A stretch of 64,000 nucleotides of DNA from Eubacterium sp. 14-2. Lineage in GTDB: Bacteria; Bacillota; Clostridia; Lachnospirales; Lachnospiraceae. The position numbers and the translations under genes are program-made. The notes beneath the pieces are model-generated. The model was given only the letters and a program-made list of their open reading frames with translations, was not told the origin of the DNA and did not search any database. Below, piece by piece: positions 45,789 to 53,842 of this stretch (its first letter is position 1; every line of letters starts with the position of its first letter). The stretch is taken from NCBI RefSeq assembly GCF_000403845.2, contig NZ_KE159567.1, forward strand, positions 175,081-239,080, given 5' to 3'.

Positions 45789-46157
45789 ATGGCTCGTATC
45801 GCAGGTGTAGATTTACCAAGAGAAAAACGTGTTGAAATCGGATTGACTTATATTTACGGAATCGGGAGAGTAAGTTCCAACCGTATTCTTGCAGAAGCAA
45901 AAGTGAATCCGGATACCCGCGTCAGAGATTTAACTGACGAGGAAGTAAAGAGAATCAGTGAAGTGATTGACCGGACTCAGATGGTAGAAGGTGATTTGAG
46001 AAGAGAAATCGCCCTGAACATCAAGAGATTACAGGAAATCGGATGTTATCGCGGTATCCGTCACAGGAAAGGCCTTCCGGTTCGCGGTCAGAAAACAAAG
46101 ACCAATGCAAGAACCAGAAAGGGTCCGAAGCGTACTGTTGCCAACAAGAAAAAATAG
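45789..46157 (+). CDS. rpsM: Ribosomal protein S13
   Basis: The 122-residue 30S head protein begins [20 protein letters not shown] and ends with the basic [20 protein letters not shown] tail that reaches the P site. ATG 45789 is preceded by GGAGGT; upstream in-frame codons lie in the leader. Confidence 0.97.
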   Translation: MARIAGVDLPREKRVEIGLTYIYGIGRVSSNRILAEAKVNPDTRVRDLTDEEVKRISEVIDRTQMVEGDLRREIALNIKRLQEIGCYRGIRHRKGLPVRGQKTKTNARTRKGPKRTVANKKK

Positions 46158-46317
46158 GCATTGAACACTGAATAAAAGCAGGGTGTGAACGCAGCCTGAA
46201 TTTAGTGGGAAAACCGTTTCCGGAGATGGCGAAGGCAGACAGAACATCCAGGGCAGTACAGGGTAACTGCCTTTATAACATGATAATAAAACAGAGAGAA
46301 AGTAGGTTAGTTTAGAT

Positions 46318-46713
46318 ATGGCGAAAAACACTGCAAAAAAAGTGACAAAAAAGCGCGTAAAGAAAAACGTTGAACGTGGACAGGCGCACATTCAGTCATC
46401 TTTTAACAATACAATTGTAACGATTACAGATGCTGAAGGAAATGCTTTATCATGGGCAAGTGCAGGCGGTCTTGGTTTTAGAGGTTCAAGGAAATCTACT
46501 CCGTATGCTGCACAGATGGCAGCAGAAACAGCAACAAAAGCAGCTCTTATACATGGTTTGAAAACAGTAGACGTTATGGTAAAAGGACCTGGTTCCGGAA
46601 GAGAAGCAGCAATCCGTGCGCTTCAGGCATGTGGTCTTGAAGTAACAAGCATCAAAGATGTTACTCCTGTACCTCATAACGGATGTCGTCCGCCCAAACG
46701 TAGAAGAGTCTGA
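46318..46713 (+). CDS. rpsK: Ribosomal protein S11
   Basis: The 131-residue platform protein contains [20 protein letters not shown] and ends [16 protein letters not shown]. The Shine-Dalgarno site is weak (AGTAGG), unlike its neighbours, and a 160-bp gap without a supported gene precedes it. Confidence 0.96.
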   Translation: MAKNTAKKVTKKRVKKNVERGQAHIQSSFNNTIVTITDAEGNALSWASAGGLGFRGSRKSTPYAAQMAAETATKAALIHGLKTVDVMVKGPGSGREAAIRALQACGLEVTSIKDVTPVPHNGCRPPKRRRV

Positions 46714-46732
46714 TTAGGAGGTATAAGTTAAG

Positions 46733-47326
46733 ATGGCAATAAACAGAGTTCCGGTTCTGAAAAGATGCAGATCCCTTGGATTAGATCCGATTTATTTAGG
46801 AATAGATAAGAAGTCCAACAGACAGCTGAAAAGAGCAAATAAGAAAATATCTGAGTACGGACTTCAGTTAAGAGAAAAACAGAAAGCAAAATTCATTTAC
46901 GGAGTATTGGAAAAACCGTTCCATAACTATTATCTGAAAGCAGATAAGATGAAAGGCATGACAGGTGAAAACCTGATGATTATGCTGGAAAGCAGACTGG
47001 ACAACGTGGTATTCCGTCTCGGTCTGGCAAGAACCAGAAAAGAAGCGAGACAGATTGTGGACCACAAACACATTCTGGTAAATGGAAAACAGGTAAACAT
47101 TCCTTCTTATCTGATAAAAGCAGGTGACACAATCGAAATCAAAGAAAAATGCAAAGGTTCTCAGAGGTACAAGGATATTCTGGAAGTAACATCCGGAAGA
47201 CTGGTACCGGAGTGGTTAGAGGCCGACCAGGAAAACCTGAAGGGTACCGTGAAAGAATTACCGAACAGAGAGGCAATTGACGTTCCGGTAAACGAAATGC
47301 TTATCGTCGAGTTGTATTCTAAATAA
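46733..47326 (+). CDS. rpsD: Ribosomal protein S4
   Basis: The 197-residue primary-assembly protein has the S4 RNA-binding domain ([20 protein letters not shown]). It lacks the zinc Cys cluster at the N terminus (C- form). In B. subtilis and E. coli S4 regulates its own operon. AGGAGG site. Confidence 0.97.
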   Translation: MAINRVPVLKRCRSLGLDPIYLGIDKKSNRQLKRANKKISEYGLQLREKQKAKFIYGVLEKPFHNYYLKADKMKGMTGENLMIMLESRLDNVVFRLGLARTRKEARQIVDHKHILVNGKQVNIPSYLIKAGDTIEIKEKCKGSQRYKDILEVTSGRLVPEWLEADQENLKGTVKELPNREAIDVPVNEMLIVELYSK

Positions 47327-47367
47327 TCATTAACAAGCAACGATACCCGAAAAGGAGGGACTTTGTA

Positions 47368-48327
47368 GTGTTCGATTTTGAAAAACCGAAAATTGAAATT
47401 GCTCAAATTTCAGAAGACAAGAAGTACGGCCGATTTGTCGTAGAACCACTGGAAAGAGGCTATGGTACTACACTTGGCAATTCTCTGAGAAGAATTATGC
47501 TTTCTTCTCTGCCAGGCGCAGCAGTCAGCCAGGTAAAAATCGAAAGTGTTTTGCATGAATTCAGTTCCATTCCCGGCGTAAAGGAAGACGTAACTGAGAT
47601 TATTATGAACATCAAGAATCTGGCATTAAAAAACACCAGCCCAACAAACGAGTCTAAAGTTGCTTACATTGAATTTGAAGGCGAAGGCGTAGTTACAGCA
47701 GCAGATATTCAGGTAGATCCGGATATTCAGGTGCTGAATCCCGATCTGGTAATTGCTCATCTGAACGGAGGCGCAGATTCCAGACTGTATATGGAACTGA
47801 CCATTACCAAAGGCAGGGGCTATGTGAGCGCCGATAAGAACAAGAGTGAAGATGTACCTATTGGTGTAATCGCAATTGATTCCATTTATACACCGGTAGA
47901 ACGTGTGAACCTTACCATTGAAAATACACGTGTGGGACAAATTACAGACTATGATAAACTTACACTTGACGTATATACTAACGGTACGTTAGAGCCGGAC
48001 GAAGCAGTAAGTCTGGCAGCAAAAGTTTTAAGCGAGCATTTGAATCTGTTCATTGATTTGTCTGAAAATGCAAGAACTGCAGAAGTCATGATTGAAAAAG
48101 AAGACAATGCAAAAGAAAAAGTTCTTGAGATGAATATTGACGAACTTGAACTGTCTGTACGTTCTTATAACTGCCTGAAACGGGCAGGAATCAACACAGT
48201 GGAAGAACTGACCAACAGAACGCCGGAAGATATGATGAAAGTTCGGAATCTTGGACGCAAATCACTGGAAGAAGTGCTGGCAAAATTAAAAGAACTTGGT
48301 TTACAGTTAAACCCCGGAGAAGAATGA
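47368..48327 (+). CDS. rpoA: RNA polymerase alpha subunit
   Basis: The 319-residue subunit starts at GTG 47368 with AAAGGAGGG. The N-terminal dimerisation domain contains [20 protein letters not shown]; the C-terminal domain ([20 protein letters not shown]) contacts UP elements and activators. Confidence 0.98.
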   Translation: MFDFEKPKIEIAQISEDKKYGRFVVEPLERGYGTTLGNSLRRIMLSSLPGAAVSQVKIESVLHEFSSIPGVKEDVTEIIMNIKNLALKNTSPTNESKVAYIEFEGEGVVTAADIQVDPDIQVLNPDLVIAHLNGGADSRLYMELTITKGRGYVSADKNKSEDVPIGVIAIDSIYTPVERVNLTIENTRVGQITDYDKLTLDVYTNGTLEPDEAVSLAAKVLSEHLNLFIDLSENARTAEVMIEKEDNAKEKVLEMNIDELELSVRSYNCLKRAGINTVEELTNRTPEDMMKVRNLGRKSLEEVLAKLKELGLQLNPGEE

Positions 48328-48475
48328 AATTCTTCGGAGGGGTGCTGCTGAACGAACAGTTCTTTCCCATAGAGGACAGGGTTTATAAGACCAAAGAGCG
48401 TAGCCCTGCGCATTACATGTTCGGTAAATAAGACCAAAAGGCATTGCCGGATATTCAAAATGGAGGATTATTAAA

Positions 48476-49012
48476 ATGGCTAAATACAGAAAATTAGGCA
48501 GAACTTCTGACCAGAGAAAAGCTCTGATCAGAAACCAGGTAACAGCATTGCTGTATAACGGTAAAATTGTGACAACGGAAGCAAAGGCAAAGGAAGTCTG
48601 CAAAGTAGCAGAAGGACTGATTGCCATGGCAGTAAAGGAAAAAGACAATTTTGAAGAAGTTACAGTAACTGCAAAAGTTCCCCGCAAGGACAAAGACGGA
48701 AAAAGAGTAAAAGAAGTGGTAGACGGTAAGAAAGTAACCGTATACGACGAAGTAGAGAAGAAAATCAAAAAAGACCTTCCTTCCCGCTTACATGCGAGAC
48801 GCAAGATGAACAAAGTATTATACTCTGTGACATCTGTTCCCGCTGAAAATGCCGGAAAGAAGAAAAACACCAAAAAAGTTGATATTGCAGCCAAATTGTT
48901 TGACGAAATTGCTCCAAAGTATGTAGATCGTAACGGTGGATACACCAGAATCGTGAAAATTGGCCAGCGTAAAGGTGACGGTGCTTTAGAGGTTCTTCTG
49001 GAATTAGTATAG
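48476..49012 (+). CDS. rplQ: Ribosomal protein L17, extended form
   Basis: The protein begins [20 protein letters not shown] and ends [16 protein letters not shown] as in all L17s. It is 178 residues long against the usual 115-130, because a Lys-rich insert (about residues 70-125, [20 protein letters not shown] onward) splits the conserved core. Last gene of the operon, before a strong terminator. Confidence 0.95.
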   Translation: MAKYRKLGRTSDQRKALIRNQVTALLYNGKIVTTEAKAKEVCKVAEGLIAMAVKEKDNFEEVTVTAKVPRKDKDGKRVKEVVDGKKVTVYDEVEKKIKKDLPSRLHARRKMNKVLYSVTSVPAENAGKKKNTKKVDIAAKLFDEIAPKYVDRNGGYTRIVKIGQRKGDGALEVLLELV

Positions 49013-49039
49013 AATCGGAAAAAGATATTTTAAACACAG

Positions 49040-49084
49040 CCGCCGGAAAGAATATTTGAAATGTATTCTTTCCGGCGGTTATTT
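49040..49084 (+). terminator. Terminator of the alpha operon
   Basis: A perfect 15-bp stem (49040-49054 with 49064-49078; core CCGCCGGAAAG) and a following T tract. Very strong intrinsic terminator. Confidence 0.9.
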
Positions 49085-49154
49085 TTTGTAAAAATGTGAC
49101 GATGTTATTAGAAAGGGAAAGGATTTCCAGAAAAAGTTTCAGGGAGGGAACAGC

Positions 49155-50036
49155 ATGAGGGTAGCATCGTCATATAATGCAGGTGGAATGTCTGCGGGAA
49201 GTATGCAGGGAAGCATATCCACCAATAATACCAGAAAACGTACCGGAGCAGCCAGAAAAACCGGTCAGAATAAAGTGATAAAGAAAAGGGTGAATTATAA
49301 TCCCAGAGAAATACGTTCCGCTTTACTGCGGGCTTCCAAAGCCCAGAGCGCAGGAAAAGTGCTGACTCAGGCCAAAGGAAAGCTGGCAAATCTTCTGCGG
49401 GCCAAGGGAACAGGCCAGTTCAATGAATCAGAACTTGCTGCCGCTATTATCCATGCCAAAAGAATGGTGCGGTGCGCTCATATGAAAACCCAGAACCTGA
49501 AACAGGAAGAACAGATGCAGAAGAAAAATGCCAGTGAGGCAAAGGCAGAGGAACAGCAGCGGAAAAATGATTTGAAACTGCGGATGAAACGGAAGGAACA
49601 GAATCTGAAGCAGAAAGCCAGAAATGAAAAGGCACAGAACGTTCAGAAACAAAAGCGCCAGCATCAGCAACTGATGCAGCGCCGCCGCATTCACCGCAAT
49701 ATGGAACATGAAAAAATGGAAGAAGCAGATCTTGAGTATAAAAAGAATATGGGAAATGCGTCCCGGGATAATTCCTGCGGGATGGAATTTGAGCCCATAC
49801 AGTTTCCAACAGCAGGAGTAGAGCTGGAATTAAGCGCTGACGGAATGAAACTGACAGAAGCCCAGATTGAACAGCAAATTGAACAGGAAATAGCCATGGC
49901 CATGGCAGCAGAATTTTCAGCAGCCAGCCCATCCGTACCGGTAACATCAACGGGAGCAGAAACAGCCGCAGCCGGCGGCAGCACCGGGGCAGGAGGAGAA
50001 GTACCGGTGATGGATGTGGCTTCCGGCGGGATTTAG
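49155..50036 (+). CDS. Hypothetical coiled-coil protein (293 residues)
   Basis: No family recognised. It begins MRVASSYNAGGMSAGSMQGS (no signal peptide). Next come a basic segment with NYNPREIRSALLRASKAQSA, a long Gln/Lys/Arg-rich helical stretch (about 110-190) likely to be a coiled coil, and a Gly/Ala-rich tail. The basic N-terminal half suggests nucleic-acid or surface binding. It stands alone downstream of the alpha operon. GGAGGG precedes the ATG. Confidence 0.65.
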   Translation: MRVASSYNAGGMSAGSMQGSISTNNTRKRTGAARKTGQNKVIKKRVNYNPREIRSALLRASKAQSAGKVLTQAKGKLANLLRAKGTGQFNESELAAAIIHAKRMVRCAHMKTQNLKQEEQMQKKNASEAKAEEQQRKNDLKLRMKRKEQNLKQKARNEKAQNVQKQKRQHQQLMQRRRIHRNMEHEKMEEADLEYKKNMGNASRDNSCGMEFEPIQFPTAGVELELSADGMKLTEAQIEQQIEQEIAMAMAAEFSAASPSVPVTSTGAETAAAGGSTGAGGEVPVMDVASGGI

Positions 50037-50161
50037 GAAGAGCGGATTATTTAAGTATGATAGGCGGATTGTAAGTATGGAGAAACTCGGTAAAAACTGA
50101 ATTGCAGCATTTTGAAGAGGTCTTTTGTGATATAATAAAAAGTCACAGGAGGCCTTAAATT

Positions 50162-50209
50162 ATGACAGACAGCAAAAGATATTTGAAATGCGACGTTTAT
50201 ACCCAGTAA
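50162..50209 (+). CDS. Possible 15-residue leader peptide
   Basis: The short frame MTDSKRYLKCDVYTQ has AGGAGG 9 bp upstream and a TATAAT (near 50130) before it. Translation is plausible, but so short a frame cannot be trusted without data. The 350-bp gap 50037-50386 holds this, a second 11-codon frame at 50289-50324 with AAGGAGG, and promoter-like TATAAT elements near 50260 and 50320. Confidence 0.25.
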   Translation: MTDSKRYLKCDVYTQ

Positions 50210-50386
50210 AAATATATGGACAATTCATGTATTTTTTCAACAAAAGGAAAGGGATATGGTATAATATGTATAAAAGGAGGCGCTCTGAATGGGGAAAAAG
50301 TATGGCGCAGCAGTTATGGTATAATAAATACTGTGCTGCATAACCCTCCAGGGACATGAAATTCACAAAAGAGTAAGGAGTATGAA

Positions 50387-51331
50387 ATGAATAAGTACAA
50401 ATTAGGGGAGTTCATCCGGTACTATCGGAAGAAACAGAAGGTATCGCAGGCAGATTTGTGCAGAAATTTATGTTCTGTAGCAACCATGTCCAGAATTGAA
50501 AACGGGGAAACAGATACGCCTGTTATGATGGCTCAGACCCTGCTGGAACGGTTAGGTCTGAATGTAAACAAATTTGAACTGCTGCTGGACAGAGATGATT
50601 CCAGGTATTTTCGGCGGCGTGATGAAGTGGATGAGGCCATCTGGAAAAAGGATGTTCTTCTGGCCGAAAAAGAACTGGCTGCCTACGAAAGCATGGTGGA
50701 TGATGATAAACTGCATCAGCAGTACATAAAGCTGCAAAAGGCCAAAATTCTGTTATTAAAGGCTGAAAATTCAGAAAAATCTTCAGAACCAATGGAGAAA
50801 GAAAATCTTTTTAATCAGGCAGAACAGCTTTTACAGGAAGCGGCAGAATATACGATTCCAAAAGATAACAGCGAGGAAGAAGAACTTCTGCTCAGTAAGA
50901 TTGAAATCGAAATTTTGCTCACAAAAGTCCGCAAATATCATAAAGAGAATCTGCTTCGGGTGCACAGATATATGAAAAAGCACTATTCCATGGAACTGAA
51001 AGAGGAAATTTATCCCATGGTACAGCTGGAACTGGCAAAGATTCTGATGGAAGAGAAAAAGTATTCGGAAGCATTGCAGGAAATAGAAGATGGACTGGAA
51101 GTAACAGGCAATGGCAGAAGTTACTGTTATTGTGCAGATTTGCATTTTCTGTATGCGAAAGTTTTACCAAAACTGAATGTGGGACTGGAAGAACAGGTGC
51201 AGGAGGAATGTGTAAATCAATGTCTGCAGGCCTACTATCTGTATGATTTTGATGGTGATGAGCAGGCAGGGGAAGTAGAAAAATATTTGAGGGAGGTATT
51301 ACAATGGGAGTGTATCGGGCAGGAGATGTAA
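50387..51331 (+). CDS. HTH-TPR regulator, RRNPP type (first of pair)
   Basis: The 314-residue protein has an N-terminal XRE helix-turn-helix (residues about 8-60: EFIRYYRKKQKVSQADLCRN and MSRIENGETDTPVM). A helical repeat region to the C terminus resembles the TPR domains of Rgg/PlcR/PrgX peptide receptors. Such proteins bind a short imported peptide and change promoter binding. Its end overlaps the start of a paralogue by 28 bp. Specific ligand is unknown; see the peptide gene at 52240-52386. Confidence 0.82.
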   Translation: MNKYKLGEFIRYYRKKQKVSQADLCRNLCSVATMSRIENGETDTPVMMAQTLLERLGLNVNKFELLLDRDDSRYFRRRDEVDEAIWKKDVLLAEKELAAYESMVDDDKLHQQYIKLQKAKILLLKAENSEKSSEPMEKENLFNQAEQLLQEAAEYTIPKDNSEEEELLLSKIEIEILLTKVRKYHKENLLRVHRYMKKHYSMELKEEIYPMVQLELAKILMEEKKYSEALQEIEDGLEVTGNGRSYCYCADLHFLYAKVLPKLNVGLEEQVQEECVNQCLQAYYLYDFDGDEQAGEVEKYLREVLQWECIGQEM

Positions 51332-52236
51332 TTCGGCGAAACAGACAGGCTTTGCATATGACACAGGAAGAACTGTGTGAGGGAATCTGTAATGCACAGA
51401 CTCTTTCGCGAATCGAAAATGGAAAGCAGAATCCGGGAAAAGAAGTCTATAAACGGTTAATGGAACGCATGGGTAAAGAGAAAAACCGGGCGTTTGCCAT
51501 GGTTTCCGGGGATGATGTCCGGGTACTGGAATATGCCAGAGAGTATGAAAATGCGCTGCATAAATTTGAATATGAAAAGGCAGATGAAATTTTGTGTCAG
51601 TTGGAAAAAATGATAGATGATAGTGATACAAGTAAACAATATGTTATAAAAGGTAGAGCGATTCTGGATTGGAAATTAAAACGAATTACTCATCAGGAAG
51701 AAAGAAGAAAATTGATGGAAGGTCTAAAAATAACGATTGATTTTCCTGAAAAGCATGATTTTAGCAAATACCCCTTAATGGAAAATGAAATATCTATTTT
51801 GTGTAATATTGCTAACACTTATTTTTATGATAATCAAATCGAAGAAGCCATTATTTTTTTAGAAAAAATTTATGAAGGGATCAATAGTGGCTATCGTATA
51901 TCAGAAAAAGGAAAAGTTACAGAGCTTCTTATATTAGATAATTTGGCAAATATGTATGGCGAATTAGGTGAACATTGGAAAGCGATTCAATTAGTTAAAC
52001 AGGGACTTGTACTATGCAAGGAAGAAAAAACTTCTGGTAATTTGCCGCAATTATTGGGAGAAATGGAATGGAATATGGAACAATTGTTAGAAAAAAACGA
52101 GGAGGTTGATTTTACTAAAAAAGACTGTGAAAAGATTTTAAGGCAGGCATATTATATAGCTACTGCCTTAAAACAAAATCACAATGCATATCTTCTGAAA
52201 AATCATTATGAAGAATATTTTGGGAAAAAATTATAA
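51304..52236 (+). CDS. HTH-TPR regulator, RRNPP type (second of pair)
   Basis: The 310-residue paralogue has an N-terminal HTH (DVIRRNRQALHMTQEELCEG; TLSRIENGKQNPGK) and a C-terminal TPR-like region (EEAIIFLEKIYEGINSGYRI; HWKAIQLVKQGLVLCKEEKT). GGGAGG precedes the ATG. Base composition changes inside the gene: up to about 51590 it matches the neighbours, after that it is AT-rich, which suggests recombination that replaced the sensor half. Three bases separate its stop from the convergent peptide gene. Confidence 0.82.
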   Translation: MGVYRAGDVIRRNRQALHMTQEELCEGICNAQTLSRIENGKQNPGKEVYKRLMERMGKEKNRAFAMVSGDDVRVLEYAREYENALHKFEYEKADEILCQLEKMIDDSDTSKQYVIKGRAILDWKLKRITHQEERRKLMEGLKITIDFPEKHDFSKYPLMENEISILCNIANTYFYDNQIEEAIIFLEKIYEGINSGYRISEKGKVTELLILDNLANMYGELGEHWKAIQLVKQGLVLCKEEKTSGNLPQLLGEMEWNMEQLLEKNEEVDFTKKDCEKILRQAYYIATALKQNHNAYLLKNHYEEYFGKKL

Positions 52237-52239
52237 ATA

Positions 52240-52386
52240 TTATTTCTGAACTTCAAGGTCAAAATAAGAATAAGTGGAAGCGGAACCAGAATCAGATGGG
52301 AAAAACTCGAAAAATGGTGAAATCACCGTTGCCATCAGACAGGTAGTAGCCATAAGTAAAGCTAATGTTTTCTTAAAACGTTTCAT
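52240..52386 (-). CDS. Small secreted peptide precursor (candidate pheromone)
   Basis: A 48-codon gene too short for usual calling. It starts MKRFKKTLALLMATTCLMAT (basic residues then a hydrophobic core: a Sec signal) and ends with an exported tail SPFFEFFPSDSGSAS then TYSYFDLEVQK. GAGGAG lies 8 bp upstream, and an extended -10 (TGCTATTCT, leftward 52425-52417) precedes it. It converges on two RRNPP-type regulators, the layout of Rgg/SHP and PlcR/PapR signalling pairs. I infer that it yields the peptide sensed by one or both regulators; the mature form is unknown. Confidence 0.75.
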   Translation of the reverse strand: MKRFKKTLALLMATTCLMATVISPFFEFFPSDSGSASTYSYFDLEVQK

Positions 52387-52416
52387 TGAGAGAACTCCTC
52401 CTTCGTATTTTTAGTC

Positions 52417-52425
52417 AGAATAGCA
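52417..52425 (-). promoter_or_regulatory. Extended -10 promoter of peptide gene
   Basis: Leftward TGCTATTCT with no clear -35; start site predicted near 52410. The large inverted repeat lies about 32-88 bp upstream of that start. Confidence 0.5.
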
Positions 52426-52441
52426 TAATTAGGGAAAGAAT

Positions 52442-52498
52442 ACCATGTCGTATTTTGAAAAATTGTATGTGACAAAATTTTTCAGAATACGACATGGT
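52442..52498. promoter_or_regulatory. Long inverted repeat: operator or rightward terminator
   Basis: The 23-bp arms (52442-52464 and 52476-52498; core ATGTCGTATTTTGAAAAATT with one mismatch) surround an 11-bp centre. It is centred at 52470, midway between predicted starts of the leftward peptide gene (about 52410) and a rightward transcript (about 52531). Seven T residues follow rightward, so it could also terminate regulator read-through that is antisense to the peptide gene. Both roles are possible. Confidence 0.6.
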
Positions 52499-52518
52499 TT
52501 TTTTGGAAAATTCTGCTA

Positions 52519-52524
52519 TATAAT
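52519..52524 (+). promoter_or_regulatory. -10 element of the cassette promoter
   Basis: Perfect TATAAT without a recognisable -35, fitting an activator-dependent promoter. A transcript from about 52531 would begin with the structured leader and read through recombination site A. Confidence 0.4.
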
Positions 52525-52530
52525 AGTATC

Positions 52531-52680
52531 ATATACTCATCCAACCACTATTGTACAAAAATGGGGGAAAAGTCTTTTGATTTATTTTTTGTATAAGTTT
52601 AACGAGTGGAGTAGTTAAAATATAGATACTCTGGAGCGATGGAGTATCAGAGGGATTAGGAGAGGTGGTTGGGTGAGTGA
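52531..52680 (+). ncRNA. Candidate structured leader RNA (three-helix)
   Basis: A closing helix of 15 bp pairs 52535-52549 (ACTCATCCAACCACT) with 52664-52678, all Watson-Crick or G-U. It encloses an 11-bp helix (52551-52561 with 52586-52596; TTGTACAAAAA) and an 8-bp helix (52625-52632 with 52641-52648; GATACTCT). The first helix starts about 4 nt from the predicted transcript start. No known family recognised. It lies outside the invertible cassette and would head either transcript. Confidence 0.5.
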
Positions 52681-52703
52681 TGGATAATCCACTGTTATCC
52701 TTT
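52676..52703. repeat. Inversion site A (28 bp)
   Basis: A perfect inverted copy of 56248-56275. The centre GGATAA-TCCACTG-TTATCC has 6-bp arms and a 7-bp asymmetric core, as expected for a tyrosine recombinase site. Confidence 0.8.
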
Positions 52704-52777
52704 GATAAGATATTTTGATTTGATAATAAATACTTCAACAATACTCAAACCTTAAACGTAATATTAGGACAATATAT

Positions 52778-53815
52778 GTGAATAATAAAATTTTACTATA
52801 TGGTTATTTTGCTAATAATCTTGGAGACGATTTGTTTATAAAAGTTATTTGTAATAGATATAAGAATTGTATTTTCTATATTATTGAGTCGAAGCCATAT
52901 ACAGATACATTTTTATCCTTTACGAATGTAAAAGTTTATCCTTTAAAAAATATATTTGACATAAAGTTTGATTTACAAATACTGATTGGCGGTTCTTTAT
53001 TTATGCAGCCTAGGGATGTTAATAAAATACATACCAAATTTGAAGATGTAAAAAAAACTAGATACTTTAATAACGTACCATTTATTATTATAGGAGCAAA
53101 CTTTGGTCCGTATACGGATATAGAACACTATAAATTATATAAAAGATGGTTTTTGGACGTAGACGACATTTGTTTTCGAGATATACAATCCTATAATCAA
53201 TTCATGGAATTGCCTAATGTCAGATGGGCACCTGATGTAATTTTTAACTACAAATTAGAAACAAAAAAAAATAAATCTAAGTCAATTTCAATTTCATGTA
53301 TTTATAACAATCAGAGAATCGGATTGACAAACTATTCTCAGAATTACTATTATCAAAAGTTAGTAGATATTTCTATTTACTATATAGAAAATGGTTACGG
53401 AGTAAAGATTGCTTCTTTTTGTAATCATCAAGATGATTCTATAGCTGCTTATGACATTTTATTCCGTATGCCAACTAATTATCATAAATATGTTAAAGTT
53501 ATTGAATATAACGGACTAAATTTAGAAAAATTTTTATCAGAATTTTTGGATGCTGAATATATTATTGGAACAAGATTTCATTCTATAATATTAGGCTGGA
53601 TTGCTAATATTCCTGTGTTTCCAATAATATATAATGCTAAATCTTATAATATGATCAAATCATATCAATTTAACGGTAAATATTCTCATATTGAAAATTT
53701 GGGGAATTGTTCAATTGATTTTATAGAATATAATCGTAAGGAGTTATGCATTCCAGATTGTTCTAATTTGATCAAGCAAGCCGTCAAACAATTCAACTTT
53801 ATTAACCTGATTTAA
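52778..53815 (+). CDS. Polysaccharide pyruvyl transferase family protein
   Basis: The 345-residue protein starts at GTG 52778 (MNNKILLYGYFANNLGDDLF, a typical N terminus of the family) and contains LQILIGGSLFMQ, FIIIGANFGPY and the C-terminal signature YIIGTRFHSIILGWIANIPV. Such enzymes add pyruvate ketals from phosphoenolpyruvate to surface sugars; many family members are untested. Codon use is far more AT-rich than the flanks. No strong Shine-Dalgarno is seen. First gene of the rightward set. Confidence 0.85.
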   Translation: MNNKILLYGYFANNLGDDLFIKVICNRYKNCIFYIIESKPYTDTFLSFTNVKVYPLKNIFDIKFDLQILIGGSLFMQPRDVNKIHTKFEDVKKTRYFNNVPFIIIGANFGPYTDIEHYKLYKRWFLDVDDICFRDIQSYNQFMELPNVRWAPDVIFNYKLETKKNKSKSISISCIYNNQRIGLTNYSQNYYYQKLVDISIYYIENGYGVKIASFCNHQDDSIAAYDILFRMPTNYHKYVKVIEYNGLNLEKFLSEFLDAEYIIGTRFHSIILGWIANIPVFPIIYNAKSYNMIKSYQFNGKYSHIENLGNCSIDFIEYNRKELCIPDCSNLIKQAVKQFNFINLI

Positions 53816-53842
53816 TTTTGGAAATAATTGGAGAGATTATAT

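Noticed and set aside
45526-45810. 94-codon frame between rpmJ and rpsM
   Set aside because: No ribosome site at its start, Cys/Val mixed composition without a family, and it runs into rpsM in another frame.
52531-52680. Retron msr/msd or group II intron fragment
   Set aside because: There is a folded RNA candidate, but no reverse transcriptase gene and no diagnostic intron domains nearby.
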